The position numbers and the translations under genes were made by a program. Shown piece after piece: positions 45,346 through 53,326 of a DNA stretch of 64,000 nucleotides. The stretch's first letter is position 1; every line of letters starts with the position of its first letter. The stretch lies in the NCBI RefSeq assembly GCF_017052585.1, contig NZ_JAFFHZ010000001.1, forward strand, positions 4,154,001-4,218,000, read 5' to 3'. The notes beneath the pieces were generated by a model. It saw only the letters and a list, made by a program, of their open reading frames with translations. It was not told where the DNA came from and searched no databases. Source of the stretch: Paenibacillus apiarius (lineage in GTDB: Bacteria; Bacillota; Bacilli; Paenibacillales; Paenibacillaceae).

Positions 45346-45959
45346 ATGGCTTAACAAAAGCAAATGAAACTGGGGTCGCTGCTTCTGGCAGAAGGCGGCA
45401 GTGCCTCTGGCTGGAGACATCCAGATGCAGGTACAGAGGGCGGTGCCGAGTTTGGAAGATTCAAGGAATGGACGCGGCAAGCGGAAGCTGGCAAGCTGGA
45501 TTTGGTTTTTATTGCAGATGTGCTGTATATTACCGACAAGACGCCTCCGCAGTATTTGGACCAGTTGGAGCCATTGTCGCTGTTAAGCGCGCTTGCTGCG
45601 ATTACGGAGCATATCGGTCTGATGGGGACCGTTTCAACCACGTACAGTGAGCCTTACACCGTTGCCCGGCAGTTCGGCACACTGGACAAAATAAGCGGCG
45701 GACGGGCTGGATGGAACATTGTTACCTCTGCCTATGAAGGCAGTGCGCTCAATCATGGCAAAGCGGGTCAGAAGCATCCGGAGCATGGCTTGCGCTACAA
45801 GATGGCTGATGAGCATCTAACAGTGGTGAAAGGACTGTGGGATTCCTGGGAAGATGGGCATTCATCAGAAATAAGGAAACAGGCGAGTATTTTCGCAAGG
45901 ATAAGCTGCATGCACTCAATCATGTAGGAGAGTATTTTTTAGTAGAAGGGCCTTCGTGA
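45346..45959 (+). pseudogene. Decayed FMN-dependent luciferase-family monooxygenase (NtaA/SnaA/DszA type)
   Basis: GGGAGGAATGGAG precedes ATG 45346, but codon 3 is TAA (MA-stop-QKQMKLGSLL). From 45364 the frame reads about 160 residues of an NtaA-type bacterial luciferase-like enzyme (QYLDQLEPLSLLSALAAITEHIG, GRAGWNIVTS). Near 45850 the frame shifts; the correct frame then continues AFIRNKETGEYFRKDKLHAL…VEGPS to a TGA at 45957. The normal protein is about 430-450 residues, so the last half is missing. The sequence is at least three times broken (nonsense, frameshift, truncation). Confidence 0.82.
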
Positions 45960-46304
45960 CCATCTCGGTCTTGCCTTGCCTGTAAATCGCTATACGCAAT
46001 CCAATGAAGACCATGTGAAGGAGTAATATGGTTTTCAGTGAATCAGGATTTTCTGTTCCGTAACATGTCCGGGAGGATGCGAAACAGCTTGAAGCGGGTC
46101 GCCGTCAAATGAAGATTTCTTACAATATTGTGAGACAAAGCATTCACCATCAAGCTTAAGAGGACCACTATTGGATGATTTCGAAGAACTATGGATTGGA
46201 TTTAAAAATAATGGTCAAGAGCCCGTGGGTTTACAGAAACTAAAATCACCTTCAAATCGTTGCATGAACATCGTTCAGAAAAACGATTTGAAGGTGGTAG
46301 AAAC
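45960..46304 (+). other. Intergenic stretch with a long hairpin after the DASS gene
   Basis: No gene seen. At 46247-46261 and 46282-46296 the 15-bp arms CACCTTCAAATCGTT and AACGATTTGAAGGTG form a perfect stem with a 20-nt loop. It lies just past the stop of the minus-strand symporter gene and probably ends its message, although the tail on that strand (ATTTTAG) is weak. Confidence 0.6.
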
Positions 46305-47972
46305 TTAGCCTTGTGCCTTATTCAATAAACTTTTAGGTACAACGTTTAGATCAATCCCAAAGACGATGGGGAGCAAATAATAAACGGCAAGGATAATAAT
46401 TATTGTGGCAAATACGTTAATGGAAAAACCGGCTCGGACCATTTCAATAATCTTTAGTTTCCCCGTACCGAATATGATCGCATTTGGCGGTGTGCCGACA
46501 GGCAGCATGAAGGCACAGTTTGCCGCCATGGCACAGGGTATCATAAGAGCGAACGGATGAATGCCGAGGGCCATCGCCAACGCTGCCACAACAGGCAATA
46601 TCATCGTTGCCGTTGCTGTATTCGACGTAATTTCTGTCAACATCATAATGAGAAGTGTAGCGCATGAAATAATGACAATGAGATGAAAGCCATCGAGCAT
46701 GGTCAACTGTTCTCCCATCCAGGCAGAGAGGCCGCTGGAACGGAACCCGGCCGCGATCGCCAGGCCTCCTCCAAAAAGCAGGAGCACTCCCCACGGAATT
46801 TGCTTTGAATCATTCCAATTTAATATACGAGAGCTTGTTTTTGCTTTAGCTGGAATCATAAACAAAAGGGCTGTTGCCATAATAGCAATCATCCCATCTG
46901 AGATTCCTGGGATTTGTATAATCAAACCATCTTCTACCCATAAAAACTCACGCGTGATCCACATAAAAGCAGCGAATACAAACACCGCACCAACCATACC
47001 TTCTTCAAAGGATATCTTGCCAAGCTTTCTGCGCTCGCTTTGAATCAAATCTCGTCCACCTGGAAGTTGTTTGATCGATGTATTGAACTTCAGTCTCCCC
47101 AAATAAAACCAGGTGAAGAAAAGCATTAAAATGACGACGGGGACGGCAAACAGCATCCACTGGGCAAATGAAATGGTAATGCCAAATAACTCATTCATTT
47201 GGGCCACAAGAATAATATTGGGCGGAGTACCTATTAATGTTCCGAGTCCACCGATCGTACCTGCATAGCCGATACCAAAAATAAGGGACTTCTCAAATTT
47301 CGGCAGATCCTCTTCTTCAGGCTTTCCTTTCAATGCACTGGCAATCTGAGCCGTAATCGCCAGTCCCATCGGGACCATCATCATCACAGCTGCTGTATTG
47401 GACACCCACATCGACAAAAATCCAGTTGCGGCCATAAAACCAAGCAAGATGCGCTGTGTGCTAGTACCGATCATGGAGATAATAAAAAGAGCCATTCTCT
47501 TATGCAAATTCCACTTTTCCATCGCTGTGGCGATGAAAAAACCGCCCAGGAATAGAAAAATAATATCGTTGCCGTATGATGATGCGACCACATTGCCTTG
47601 CATCGCTCCTGTGATAGGAAGCAGTATGAGTGGCAGCAGTGATGTAGCCGGTATAGGAATCGCCTCTGTAATCCACCATGTGGCAATCCATAACGTAACG
47701 GCGAGCACAGCTTTCCCTTCTGTAGAAAGTCCGTCTGGTTGGAAAAATAGCATCGTTAAGATAAACAATACAGGTCCCAGTATAAGTCCAACTAGCTGAG
47801 CGTTTGAATACGGTTTTATAGGCTTTTCGTTGTGATGAACGGCTCCCTTGTCTGATGCTTTTATAAATCCGGTTTTTGCTTGCTTCCGATAAGAGAAAAC
47901 ATATAATACGTCTTTCGTTCGCTTATGCTGTGCCCACAGGCTGCGCCAAGCTGATAAAGCCAATTGTTTCAT
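46305..47972 (-). CDS. DASS-family (SLC13) sodium:dicarboxylate/anion symporter
   Basis: 555 residues: a ~65-residue basic cytosolic N-terminus, then 11-13 membrane helices. Family landmarks are WWITEAIPIPATSLLPLILLP, FLFLGGFFIATAMEKWNLHKR, SMWVSNTAAVMMMVP, TLIGTPPNIILV (SNT-like motif region) and the second TEITSNTATATMILPV plus MLPVGTPPNAIIFGTG. The two SNT motifs bind Na+ and substrate. Closest in style to SdcS-type succinate/malate importers. ATG 47972 follows AAAGGAGAGAG. A cre-like box and a palindrome lie upstream, pointing to catabolite control. Confidence 0.92.
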   Translation of the reverse strand: MKQLALSAWRSLWAQHKRTKDVLYVFSYRKQAKTGFIKASDKGAVHHNEKPIKPYSNAQLVGLILGPVLFILTMLFFQPDGLSTEGKAVLAVTLWIATWWITEAIPIPATSLLPLILLPITGAMQGNVVASSYGNDIIFLFLGGFFIATAMEKWNLHKRMALFIISMIGTSTQRILLGFMAATGFLSMWVSNTAAVMMMVPMGLAITAQIASALKGKPEEEDLPKFEKSLIFGIGYAGTIGGLGTLIGTPPNIILVAQMNELFGITISFAQWMLFAVPVVILMLFFTWFYLGRLKFNTSIKQLPGGRDLIQSERRKLGKISFEEGMVGAVFVFAAFMWITREFLWVEDGLIIQIPGISDGMIAIMATALLFMIPAKAKTSSRILNWNDSKQIPWGVLLLFGGGLAIAAGFRSSGLSAWMGEQLTMLDGFHLIVIISCATLLIMMLTEITSNTATATMILPVVAALAMALGIHPFALMIPCAMAANCAFMLPVGTPPNAIIFGTGKLKIIEMVRAGFSINVFATIIIILAVYYLLPIVFGIDLNVVPKSLLNKAQG

Positions 47973-47987
47973 AATCTCTCTCCTTTA

Positions 47988-48001
47988 TGTAAGCGCTTTC
48001 C
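47988..48001 (-). promoter_or_regulatory. Candidate CcpA cre site before the symporter gene
   Basis: Minus strand GGAAAGCGCTTACA, one mismatch from TGWAANCGNTNWCA. It lies in the leader 16-29 bp before the ATG, where CcpA would act as a roadblock. Known logic for C4-dicarboxylate transporters. Confidence 0.5.
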
Positions 48002-48018
48002 TTTGTGATCATTTTACT

Positions 48019-48038
48019 CATTTTACCATAGTAAAATG
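48019..48038. promoter_or_regulatory. Palindrome upstream of the symporter gene, possible operator
   Basis: CATTTTAC-CATA-GTAAAATG; an additional ATTTTAC half-site starts at 48011. It overlaps the probable promoter zone (TAAAAT on the minus strand). No regulator is assigned. Confidence 0.45.
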
Positions 48039-48173
48039 AAGGAAGGTATAAGATTAACATGAATCCGTGACAAATAAATACTAAAAACATAGAAAAATGG
48101 AGGAAACCCTCCCATAGGCAGAGAGATCTGAAGAAAAAGTTTCGTTTCTATTTATCACCTGAGGGGTGATTTT

Positions 48174-48362
48174 ATGAACATTCAATTTGGACAATCTAAA
48201 GAATTAATTGTACGACCCATGCAGGACTTAACCGGAGAACAGGAGTATGTTCCTCTGGACATCGATGTCTCACCATTTGACAACTCAGGTATGAAAAAGG
48301 AAGGCGTGTCCCGCGCGTATAAAGGGTACTATTATGAACCTTTAAAATGTGGTAATTTGTAA
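48174..48362 (+). CDS. 62-residue peptide of unknown function, candidate RiPP precursor
   Basis: Starts MNIQFGQSKELIVRPMQDL, acidic centre, ends with a Tyr/Gly/Cys-rich stretch (RAYKGYYYEPLKCGNL). GAGGGGTGATTTT precedes ATG 48174, a strong ribosome site. It stands alone before CRISPR array 1, and an M16-peptidase remnant and a two-gene ABC exporter lie about 1 kb downstream. Acidic leader plus short terminal segment fits a ribosomally made peptide precursor, but no modifying enzyme is visible and no known family matches. Confidence 0.4.
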   Translation: MNIQFGQSKELIVRPMQDLTGEQEYVPLDIDVSPFDNSGMKKEGVSRAYKGYYYEPLKCGNL

Positions 48363-48414
48363 TTTGAAGATAGTAGGAGGTAAATATAGATGATATAGAT
48401 GCAGCATTGGTTCA

Positions 48415-48603
48415 TTCATTCTCTAGTGCGAATGGATAGTGCACATGAATTTACGGGGGGATTCGCACCAACATTCTTCCAAAATACAGGTGTTTCCTCT
48501 TGCTTTATTTGTAATTAATTTAAGATTTGACTTTTTCAATCGTTTAATTGATTATTTTGCTCGATTATATAGCATAAATTGAGAGTTACTATCAAATTTC
48601 GCT
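48415..48603 (+). promoter_or_regulatory. CRISPR leader 1
   Basis: A/T-rich stretch before array 1. It contains an element (GTGCGAATG, ATAGTGCACATGAATTT, GGGGGATTCGCACC) also present before array 2 at the same 183-bp distance from the first repeat, and ends TATCAAATTTCGCT, nearly identical to the other leader. Confidence 0.7.
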
Positions 48604-48769
48604 GTCGCATCCTACGCGGATGCGTGGATTGAAATCGAAAGATAAATACAACGAGCTATCAGAAGCGAAGTCGCATCCTACGCGGATGCGTGGATTGAAA
48701 TCGCAACGGGGAAGCGCTCCAGCTTTCGGCGAACCTCGTCGCATCCTACGCGGATGCGTGGATTGAAAT
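48604..48769 (+). CRISPR. Type I-C CRISPR array 1: 3 repeats, 2 spacers
   Basis: Three identical 32-nt repeats at 48604-48635, 48670-48701 and 48738-48769 with spacers of 34 and 36 nt. The repeat starts GTCGCATCC, has a 6-bp stem GCATCC/GGATGC around TACGC, and ends GTGGATTGAAAT, a I-C repeat form. Orientation is set by the leader on the left. Confidence 0.97.
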
Positions 48770-49335
48770 GGGAAGAGTGTAGAATCGGTAGGGGCGGACA
48801 CCCAACGTTATACATATAGCGTAGAAAGGTGTCTTTTTTTGGAGAGACGAATCCGACTGAGCGGCGGCAGCAAATGATGCAAGTGGCGGCAGATAAGAAG
48901 CTGCTCATCGATGAGGCCATCTAAAGTTGAGATGGGCTCATATTTACCTTGTGGAATATCAGAAGAGAAGGAAACTGACAAGTTAATGTAGGGGAGTACA
49001 TGTGAAGAAAAGTCTTCTTTAAAAGAACATATGGGCAGAATTTGGACGTTTATTTAACAGGTTACGTGTATCATAGGTGAGATTCGTACTACAGTCAAAG
49101 GCTGCATTGAAGAAATAAGTAAAAATCCTATGCGAATTGTAAATCGCCTATGCATTGATATATAACAACAAAACAGAAGAAATTTCAGAAGAAATTTGTT
49201 TGAATTCAAACTGTAAGGCAGTTAGAGAAAATTTTTTATAGTGTATAAACTCAAAAATCCAATCTATTGAGTTTGGAACATAGTTTTGGAATGATAGTTC
49301 TTATACAAAGTATGCAATGAGGGAGGTGGAAAGAA
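48770..49335 (+). other. Decayed A/T-rich region after array 1
   Basis: No intact gene. GACACC/GGTGTC with a T tract at 48797-48850 resembles a weak terminator. At 48850-48924 a short frame TNPTERRQQMMQVAADKKLL…DEAI then stop looks like the C-terminus of a deleted gene. The rest, to the M16 remnant, shows only short frames. Confidence 0.4.
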
Positions 49336-49888
49336 ATGGAAGTCGTTTATGGAAAAGAGGATAAGAGTCATAATACCCAACAATTTCTTATATACATAAG
49401 GACATCGTGAAATTATTGACGCTTGTCCAAATACTTGGGATTGGATCGAGATCCATACTAGCAAAAAAATGCGCGGCGAAGAGGGATTAGTATACTCATT
49501 ACTAACGAGCCCTGTTCTATATAGAGAAGGGGGGGGATTACTGTTTAAACTTTCAAGCCCATCAAAGAATGGCATGGATAGAATCCTAAGCGTTTTTAAA
49601 AGTACGGTATACCATGTGGTTCAGAAAGGTATATCTGACGATGATTTTTTGAGAGCAATCAATACAATAAAGAGTCATTTGATATTCAGTTCGGAAAATA
49701 ATCAGTACCGAATGCTAGAATCGGGTAAGCGTTTACTACTAGGCATAGAAACAGAGAAACATTTTGATGTATTTGATTTTGAAAAATCCTTCGCATTATT
49801 TGAAGAATTAACGGTCGAAAACCTGAATACTTTTGCAAGTAACCAACTCCACGATGAGCCTTCTTACTCAATACTCCTATCGAACTGA
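49336..49888 (+). pseudogene. Frameshifted C-terminal fragment of an M16 (insulinase/PqqF-like) peptidase
   Basis: GGGAGGTGGAAAGAA precedes ATG 49336, which reads MEVVYGKEDKSHNTQQFLIY and then stops at 49412. The correct continuation is in another frame: VKLLTLVQILGIGSRSILA, then KKMRGEEGLVYSLLTSPV, then a full M16 C-terminal fold (SKNGMDRILSVFKSTVY, NTIKSHLIFSSENNQYRMLESG) to the stop at 49888. The IGSRS…REEGLVYS pattern is the M16 non-catalytic half; the HXXEH half is absent. M16 peptidases accompany several RiPP clusters, which fits the adjacent ABC genes. It could also be a translated stand-alone fragment from ATG 49469. Confidence 0.65.
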
Positions 49889-49906
49889 AGAGAAGGAAGT
49901 GAAATC

Positions 49907-50623
49907 ATGTTCAAAAAAATTTATGGATTTACGGTCTTGAATTTAAAAATCCTCCTGTCAGAGAAGGTTGTTTTCCTGTGGACGGTGGCACTTCCTGTAA
50001 TTATAACGCTTTTTTTTCAAAAAAGTACGACGGACAGCCTATCGATTCATGATAGCAAGATTTGGTATATGAAATGGTTTTGGTGCTATATTATCATTGC
50101 GTCGTTTGTAAATGGAATTGGATTACAGCTTGCCCGAATGCGAGAATATGGGCTATTGAAGACGTACGTCTTAATCTCCGGGAGTAAATCTCCATTTGTT
50201 ATCGCTACTTTTCTGACTCAGATCATATTTAGTTTGCTTAGTCTTTCGCTTTATAATTTAATTGTGGGACTTTATTTCCATGTATTTTCCATTGATCTCA
50301 TCGTCCAATCCTTTCTATTAATATGCTTAAGCATTCCTTTCGGGCTTTTTACTCTTTTACTTACCGTACTTCCGCTCAAAATAGGCAATCTTGGTACCGT
50401 AATTAACATCATTCTATACCCATTATTTATTTTGGCATTTAAAGACGAGCATTTATCCTCGATTTGGAACCTATTAAACCCGTTTAGCTTTATATATCAA
50501 ATGAATAAGGCTATTAGCTTTGGAACGGTTCAGTTTTCGCTAATAGTAGTTGGTCTTGTCTATTTACTCGTTGGTGCGCTATCGTTCAAAAAAATGAACC
50601 TTATCTCGTATGTACAAAGATAA
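49907..50623 (+). CDS. ABC-2 type exporter permease (antibiotic-peptide transport/immunity type)
   Basis: 238 residues with six hydrophobic helices (about 20-40, 52-72, 95-125, 128-160, 165-185, 205-230) and the ABC-2 opening FTVLNLKILLSEKVVFLWTVALPV. It pairs with the ATPase gene whose start lies 20 bp downstream. Such two-gene exporters commonly move or confer immunity to bacteriocins. GAAGGAAG precedes ATG 49907. The A+T content is markedly higher than in the flanking chromosome, suggesting transfer. Confidence 0.78.
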   Translation: MFKKIYGFTVLNLKILLSEKVVFLWTVALPVIITLFFQKSTTDSLSIHDSKIWYMKWFWCYIIIASFVNGIGLQLARMREYGLLKTYVLISGSKSPFVIATFLTQIIFSLLSLSLYNLIVGLYFHVFSIDLIVQSFLLICLSIPFGLFTLLLTVLPLKIGNLGTVINIILYPLFILAFKDEHLSSIWNLLNPFSFIYQMNKAISFGTVQFSLIVVGLVYLLVGALSFKKMNLISYVQR

Positions 50624-50642
50624 GGTAGGCGGGAGGGATGAA

Positions 50643-51341
50643 ATGAAGGCAGAACATATTACCTTTACATACAAGCAAGCAAAAAAAGTTTTGTTTGAGG
50701 ATGTCAGTTTTCGTCTGCATCCGGACAAAATTAATGTGTTAGTCGGTCCGAATGGGGCGGGGAAAACAACATTGTTCGACTGTATCTCAGGCATTTTGCA
50801 TCCACAAGCTGGCAATATGGTTTTTCCTGGGATGGACGATATTTTATACGTTACACAATCCGTTTTTTTCTCACCGGAATTGAAAGGGAAGGATTTCCTG
50901 AAGTTTATAAAGCGGATCGGCAATCAGCCGGCAAGCTCCCAACCCTTGGATTACCTGAAATCTGACGATGAAAGGGAGAAGGAATTATTACTGAAGCTGT
51001 GGGATCTGAAAATTGGTAAAATGTCGGTTGGCGAGAGGAAATGGTTGTTTATTATGATGCTTACACAAATCGAGAGGGAATTATATTTGTTGGATGAACC
51101 GACGAGCGGAGTCGATCCGACGTCAAGAAAAAGGATTTTCAATCTAGTTAATCACTTAGTAGCACGGAAAAAGACAGTGGTGATTTCCACGCACCAATTG
51201 AACGAACTGTTGCATCTTGATTGCCACATGATCCTTCTTCATAAAGGAAAAATCCGCTACGAAGGGAATATTGACAAATGGTTGGAAATGCATGATACGG
51301 ACGACCCGGATCATGCGTTCGATTTAGCTACATCTTTGTAA
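50643..51341 (+). CDS. ABC exporter ATPase partner
   Basis: 232 residues from ATG 50643 (GGGAGGG upstream). Walker A GPNGAGKTT (about 38), Q-loop region VTQSVFF, signature MSVGERKW (a variant of LSGGQ), Walker B ELYLLDEPTSGVDPTS and H-loop STHQL. It follows the permease gene by 20 bp, so it probably energises that permease. The signature deviates at the second Gly (V), common in small bacteriocin-type ATPases. Confidence 0.85.
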   Translation: MKAEHITFTYKQAKKVLFEDVSFRLHPDKINVLVGPNGAGKTTLFDCISGILHPQAGNMVFPGMDDILYVTQSVFFSPELKGKDFLKFIKRIGNQPASSQPLDYLKSDDEREKELLLKLWDLKIGKMSVGERKWLFIMMLTQIERELYLLDEPTSGVDPTSRKRIFNLVNHLVARKKTVVISTHQLNELLHLDCHMILLHKGKIRYEGNIDKWLEMHDTDDPDHAFDLATSL

Positions 51342-51374
51342 AGCGTTAAGGAGAGCATAGAATTTGAGAAAACC

Positions 51375-51405
51375 AAGAGGATCCTTATGGCAGGGCTCTT
51401 TTTTT
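51375..51405 (+). terminator. Probable terminator of the ABC pair
   Basis: AAGAG / CTCTT arms with inner CC/GG pairing, followed by seven T, 34 bp after the ATPase stop. Confidence 0.55.
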
Positions 51406-51471
51406 ATTGTTGAAAAAAGTTTTATTTTGTAGATTTTCCTAAAATTGAGATCAAGAGAGGGGAGGAAATTA

Positions 51472-51564
51472 GTGATAAATTTGCACCAAGAGCAATTATT
51501 TAATGAAAGAGTCAAACGGTTAGGAAGAGATTGTGGCAACGATCCGGAGTTAGCCATATTTTAG
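51472..51564 (+). CDS. Possible 30-codon peptide gene
   Basis: GTG 51472 after GGGGAGGAAATTA; the sequence begins MINLHQEQLFNERVKRLGRD and stops at 51562. The ribosome site is good but there is no homology clue. It could be a small peptide of the exporter cassette or a remnant. The remaining part of 51342-51736 shows no other gene. Confidence 0.3.
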   Translation: MINLHQEQLFNERVKRLGRDCGNDPELAIF

Positions 51565-51736
51565 AACTTATCTCAGGAGAGTTAGCGTCATAGGAAGCAA
51601 ACGAAGCAATCTACTTTGGCTCGCGGTGAAATTGATTTTATATCAAGTATGTATTATCGTGTAAGTAAAAGATGGAAAACTGATTGTATCTGAATGATAC
51701 TTGCTTATGTTCGAATGTTGATGAGAAAATCATCCA

Positions 51737-51925
51737 TTCATTCTCCGGTGCGAATGTATAGTGCACATGAATTTCCCGGGGGATTCGCACCAAATTAATG
51801 CCAATATGTGTAATTTTAAAGTGTTGGTAGTTAACGTTTTATCATTGGGTGATTGGAAACATTGTTTTTATGAACCCGTCGATCATTTTTATGTAGAAAT
51901 TTGACTTTATTTATCAAAATTCGCT
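51737..51925 (+). promoter_or_regulatory. CRISPR leader 2
   Basis: Contains GGTGCGAAT (51747-51755) and ATTCGCACC (51783-51791) as inverted arms around ATAGTGCACATGAATTT; the same element precedes array 1 at the identical distance. The repeat-proximal end reads TATCAAAATTCGCT. Confidence 0.72.
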
Positions 51926-52540
51926 GTCGCATCCTACGCGGATGCGTGGATTGAAGGTAAAGTAATTGCCCTCAGTCGCATCCTACGCGGATGCGTGGAT
52001 TGAAATTCAGCAGGTTAGTGGGGCGAGTTTTTATGATTTGAGGTCGCATCCTACGCGGATGCGTGGATTGAAATGAGTAATGCCCAACCAACGTAATCCC
52101 AACCGTAGTCGCATCCTACGCGGATGCGTGGATTGAAATAGCATTTTCAGAGAAATACCTAAGGCAGGGGAGTCGTCGCATCCTACGCGGATGCGTGGAT
52201 TGAAATTTGATGTCTGGATACTCTTTTCCCACTCGGTTACGTCGCATCCTACGCGGATGCGTGGATTGAAATCATTGCAGGCACACCCGGTTACACCATA
52301 GCGGAGGGGTCGCATCCTACGCGGATGCGTGGATTGAAATCGTTATCTCCCCGAAAGGATTCGTTTGCGTTTTAGTCGCATCCTACGCGGATGCGTGGAT
52401 TGAAATCGTGAAATGGGAGCATTTGATAAATGGGATTAAAGTCGCATCCTACGCGGATGCGTGGATTGAAATATTGAATCGCTGAAGCGTTTCGTTTCAA
52501 TGTGTCAGGTCGCATCCTACGCGGATGCGTGGATTGAAAT
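51926..52540 (+). CRISPR. Type I-C CRISPR array 2: 10 repeats
   Basis: Repeats start at 51926, 51975, 52043, 52108, 52175, 52241, 52309, 52375, 52441 and 52509, 32 nt each, identical to array 1 except that the first ends GG instead of AT. Spacers are 33-36 nt, but the first, leader-proximal one is only 17 nt. Two decayed repeats follow at 52576-52607 and 52622-52653 (GTCGCATCCAACTCGC…, GTCGCATCTTGCACGG…), marking the old end of the array. Confidence 0.97.
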
Positions 52541-52804
52541 TGCTAGCCCAAAAAGGTGAACAAAATCAAGCAAAAGTCGCATCCAACTCGCATTCGTGGA
52601 CCGCTCAAGCGCACATTGAGCGTCGCATCTTGCACGGACGCGTAGAAAACATTATGAAACCAAAAAAGCATCTACCCCCGTGTCAAAAGATGACGCGGGG
52701 GCAGGATTCTTGTCTTTTTTTGTAGAACATATGTTCCCTGACAGGCTGTTGTCACTTTCTTCAACCATAATAGAATTTATAGTATCAGTACGAAGGAAGG
52801 TAGG

Positions 52805-53326
52805 ATGTACGCAGCTATGAATACGACAGTTAGCGAGCAGCAACAATTGCATCCAAATGTGGTGCCATATTGGCGAATTTATCGGCTTTTCTCTGCATTG
52901 AAGCGGACTGCGCTGGCAAGCATCCCGATCATCGTTTATTTGATGTGGTTGCCCCAATGGAAGTGGATCCTATATGTTGCTGCCGCCTATCTCTTGTTTC
53001 ATTGGAGCAAAGACGTATTCTATATCATATATGGAGTTCGCTTCAGCTATGCCCGAAGAAGTTACGTCCTGACAACGGATGAGATTGTGATTCGGTGGGG
53101 CAGCATATGGTCCGGCAATTCATCGGTTATTCCGCTTAGCCGTGTTCAGCATGTAGATATTGACCAGGACGTCATCCAGAAAAAGCTGGGCATATCGGAA
53201 GTCGTTATCGTAACGGCAGGTGATGCGACTGGCATCGTCGGTTTATTGGAAGATGATGCGAATAAACTGCGGCGGCAGGTCATTGAACTGGCGAAAATAG
53301 GTGAGACTGATGCGTACAATCCATAG
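52805..53326 (+). CDS. ydbS: YdbS-like bacterial PH-domain membrane protein
   Basis: 173 residues with two hydrophobic helices at about 38-52 and 55-75, then a bPH_2 (DUF304) beta domain (YVLTTDEIVIRWGSIWSGNSSVIPLSRVQHVDIDQDVIQKKLGISEVVI, about 90-140, shown as family core positions). In B. subtilis YdbS pairs with YdbT and is linked to resistance to amylocyclicin-type peptides. The stop overlaps the next gene's start. AAGGAAGGTAGG precedes ATG 52805. Confidence 0.85.
   Translation: MYAAMNTTVSEQQQLHPNVVPYWRIYRLFSALKRTALASIPIIVYLMWLPQWKWILYVAAAYLLFHWSKDVFYIIYGVRFSYARRSYVLTTDEIVIRWGSIWSGNSSVIPLSRVQHVDIDQDVIQKKLGISEVVIVTAGDATGIVGLLEDDANKLRRQVIELAKIGETDAYNP

Noticed and set aside
48592..48801. 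Minus-strand frame across CRISPR array 1 (and a similar one at 52031-52315)
   Set aside because: The repeated NPRIRVGC peptide is simply translated CRISPR repeat.
49469..49888. An intact 139-residue M16-like protein starting at ATG 49469
   Set aside because: The M16 fold clearly begins upstream in the same frame (VKLLTLVQILGIGSRS) and the first part is in another frame, so a broken larger gene is more likely than a complete small one.
52525..52725. 66-codon plus-strand frame over the end of array 2
   Set aside because: It runs through repeat and degenerate repeat sequence and has no ribosome site.
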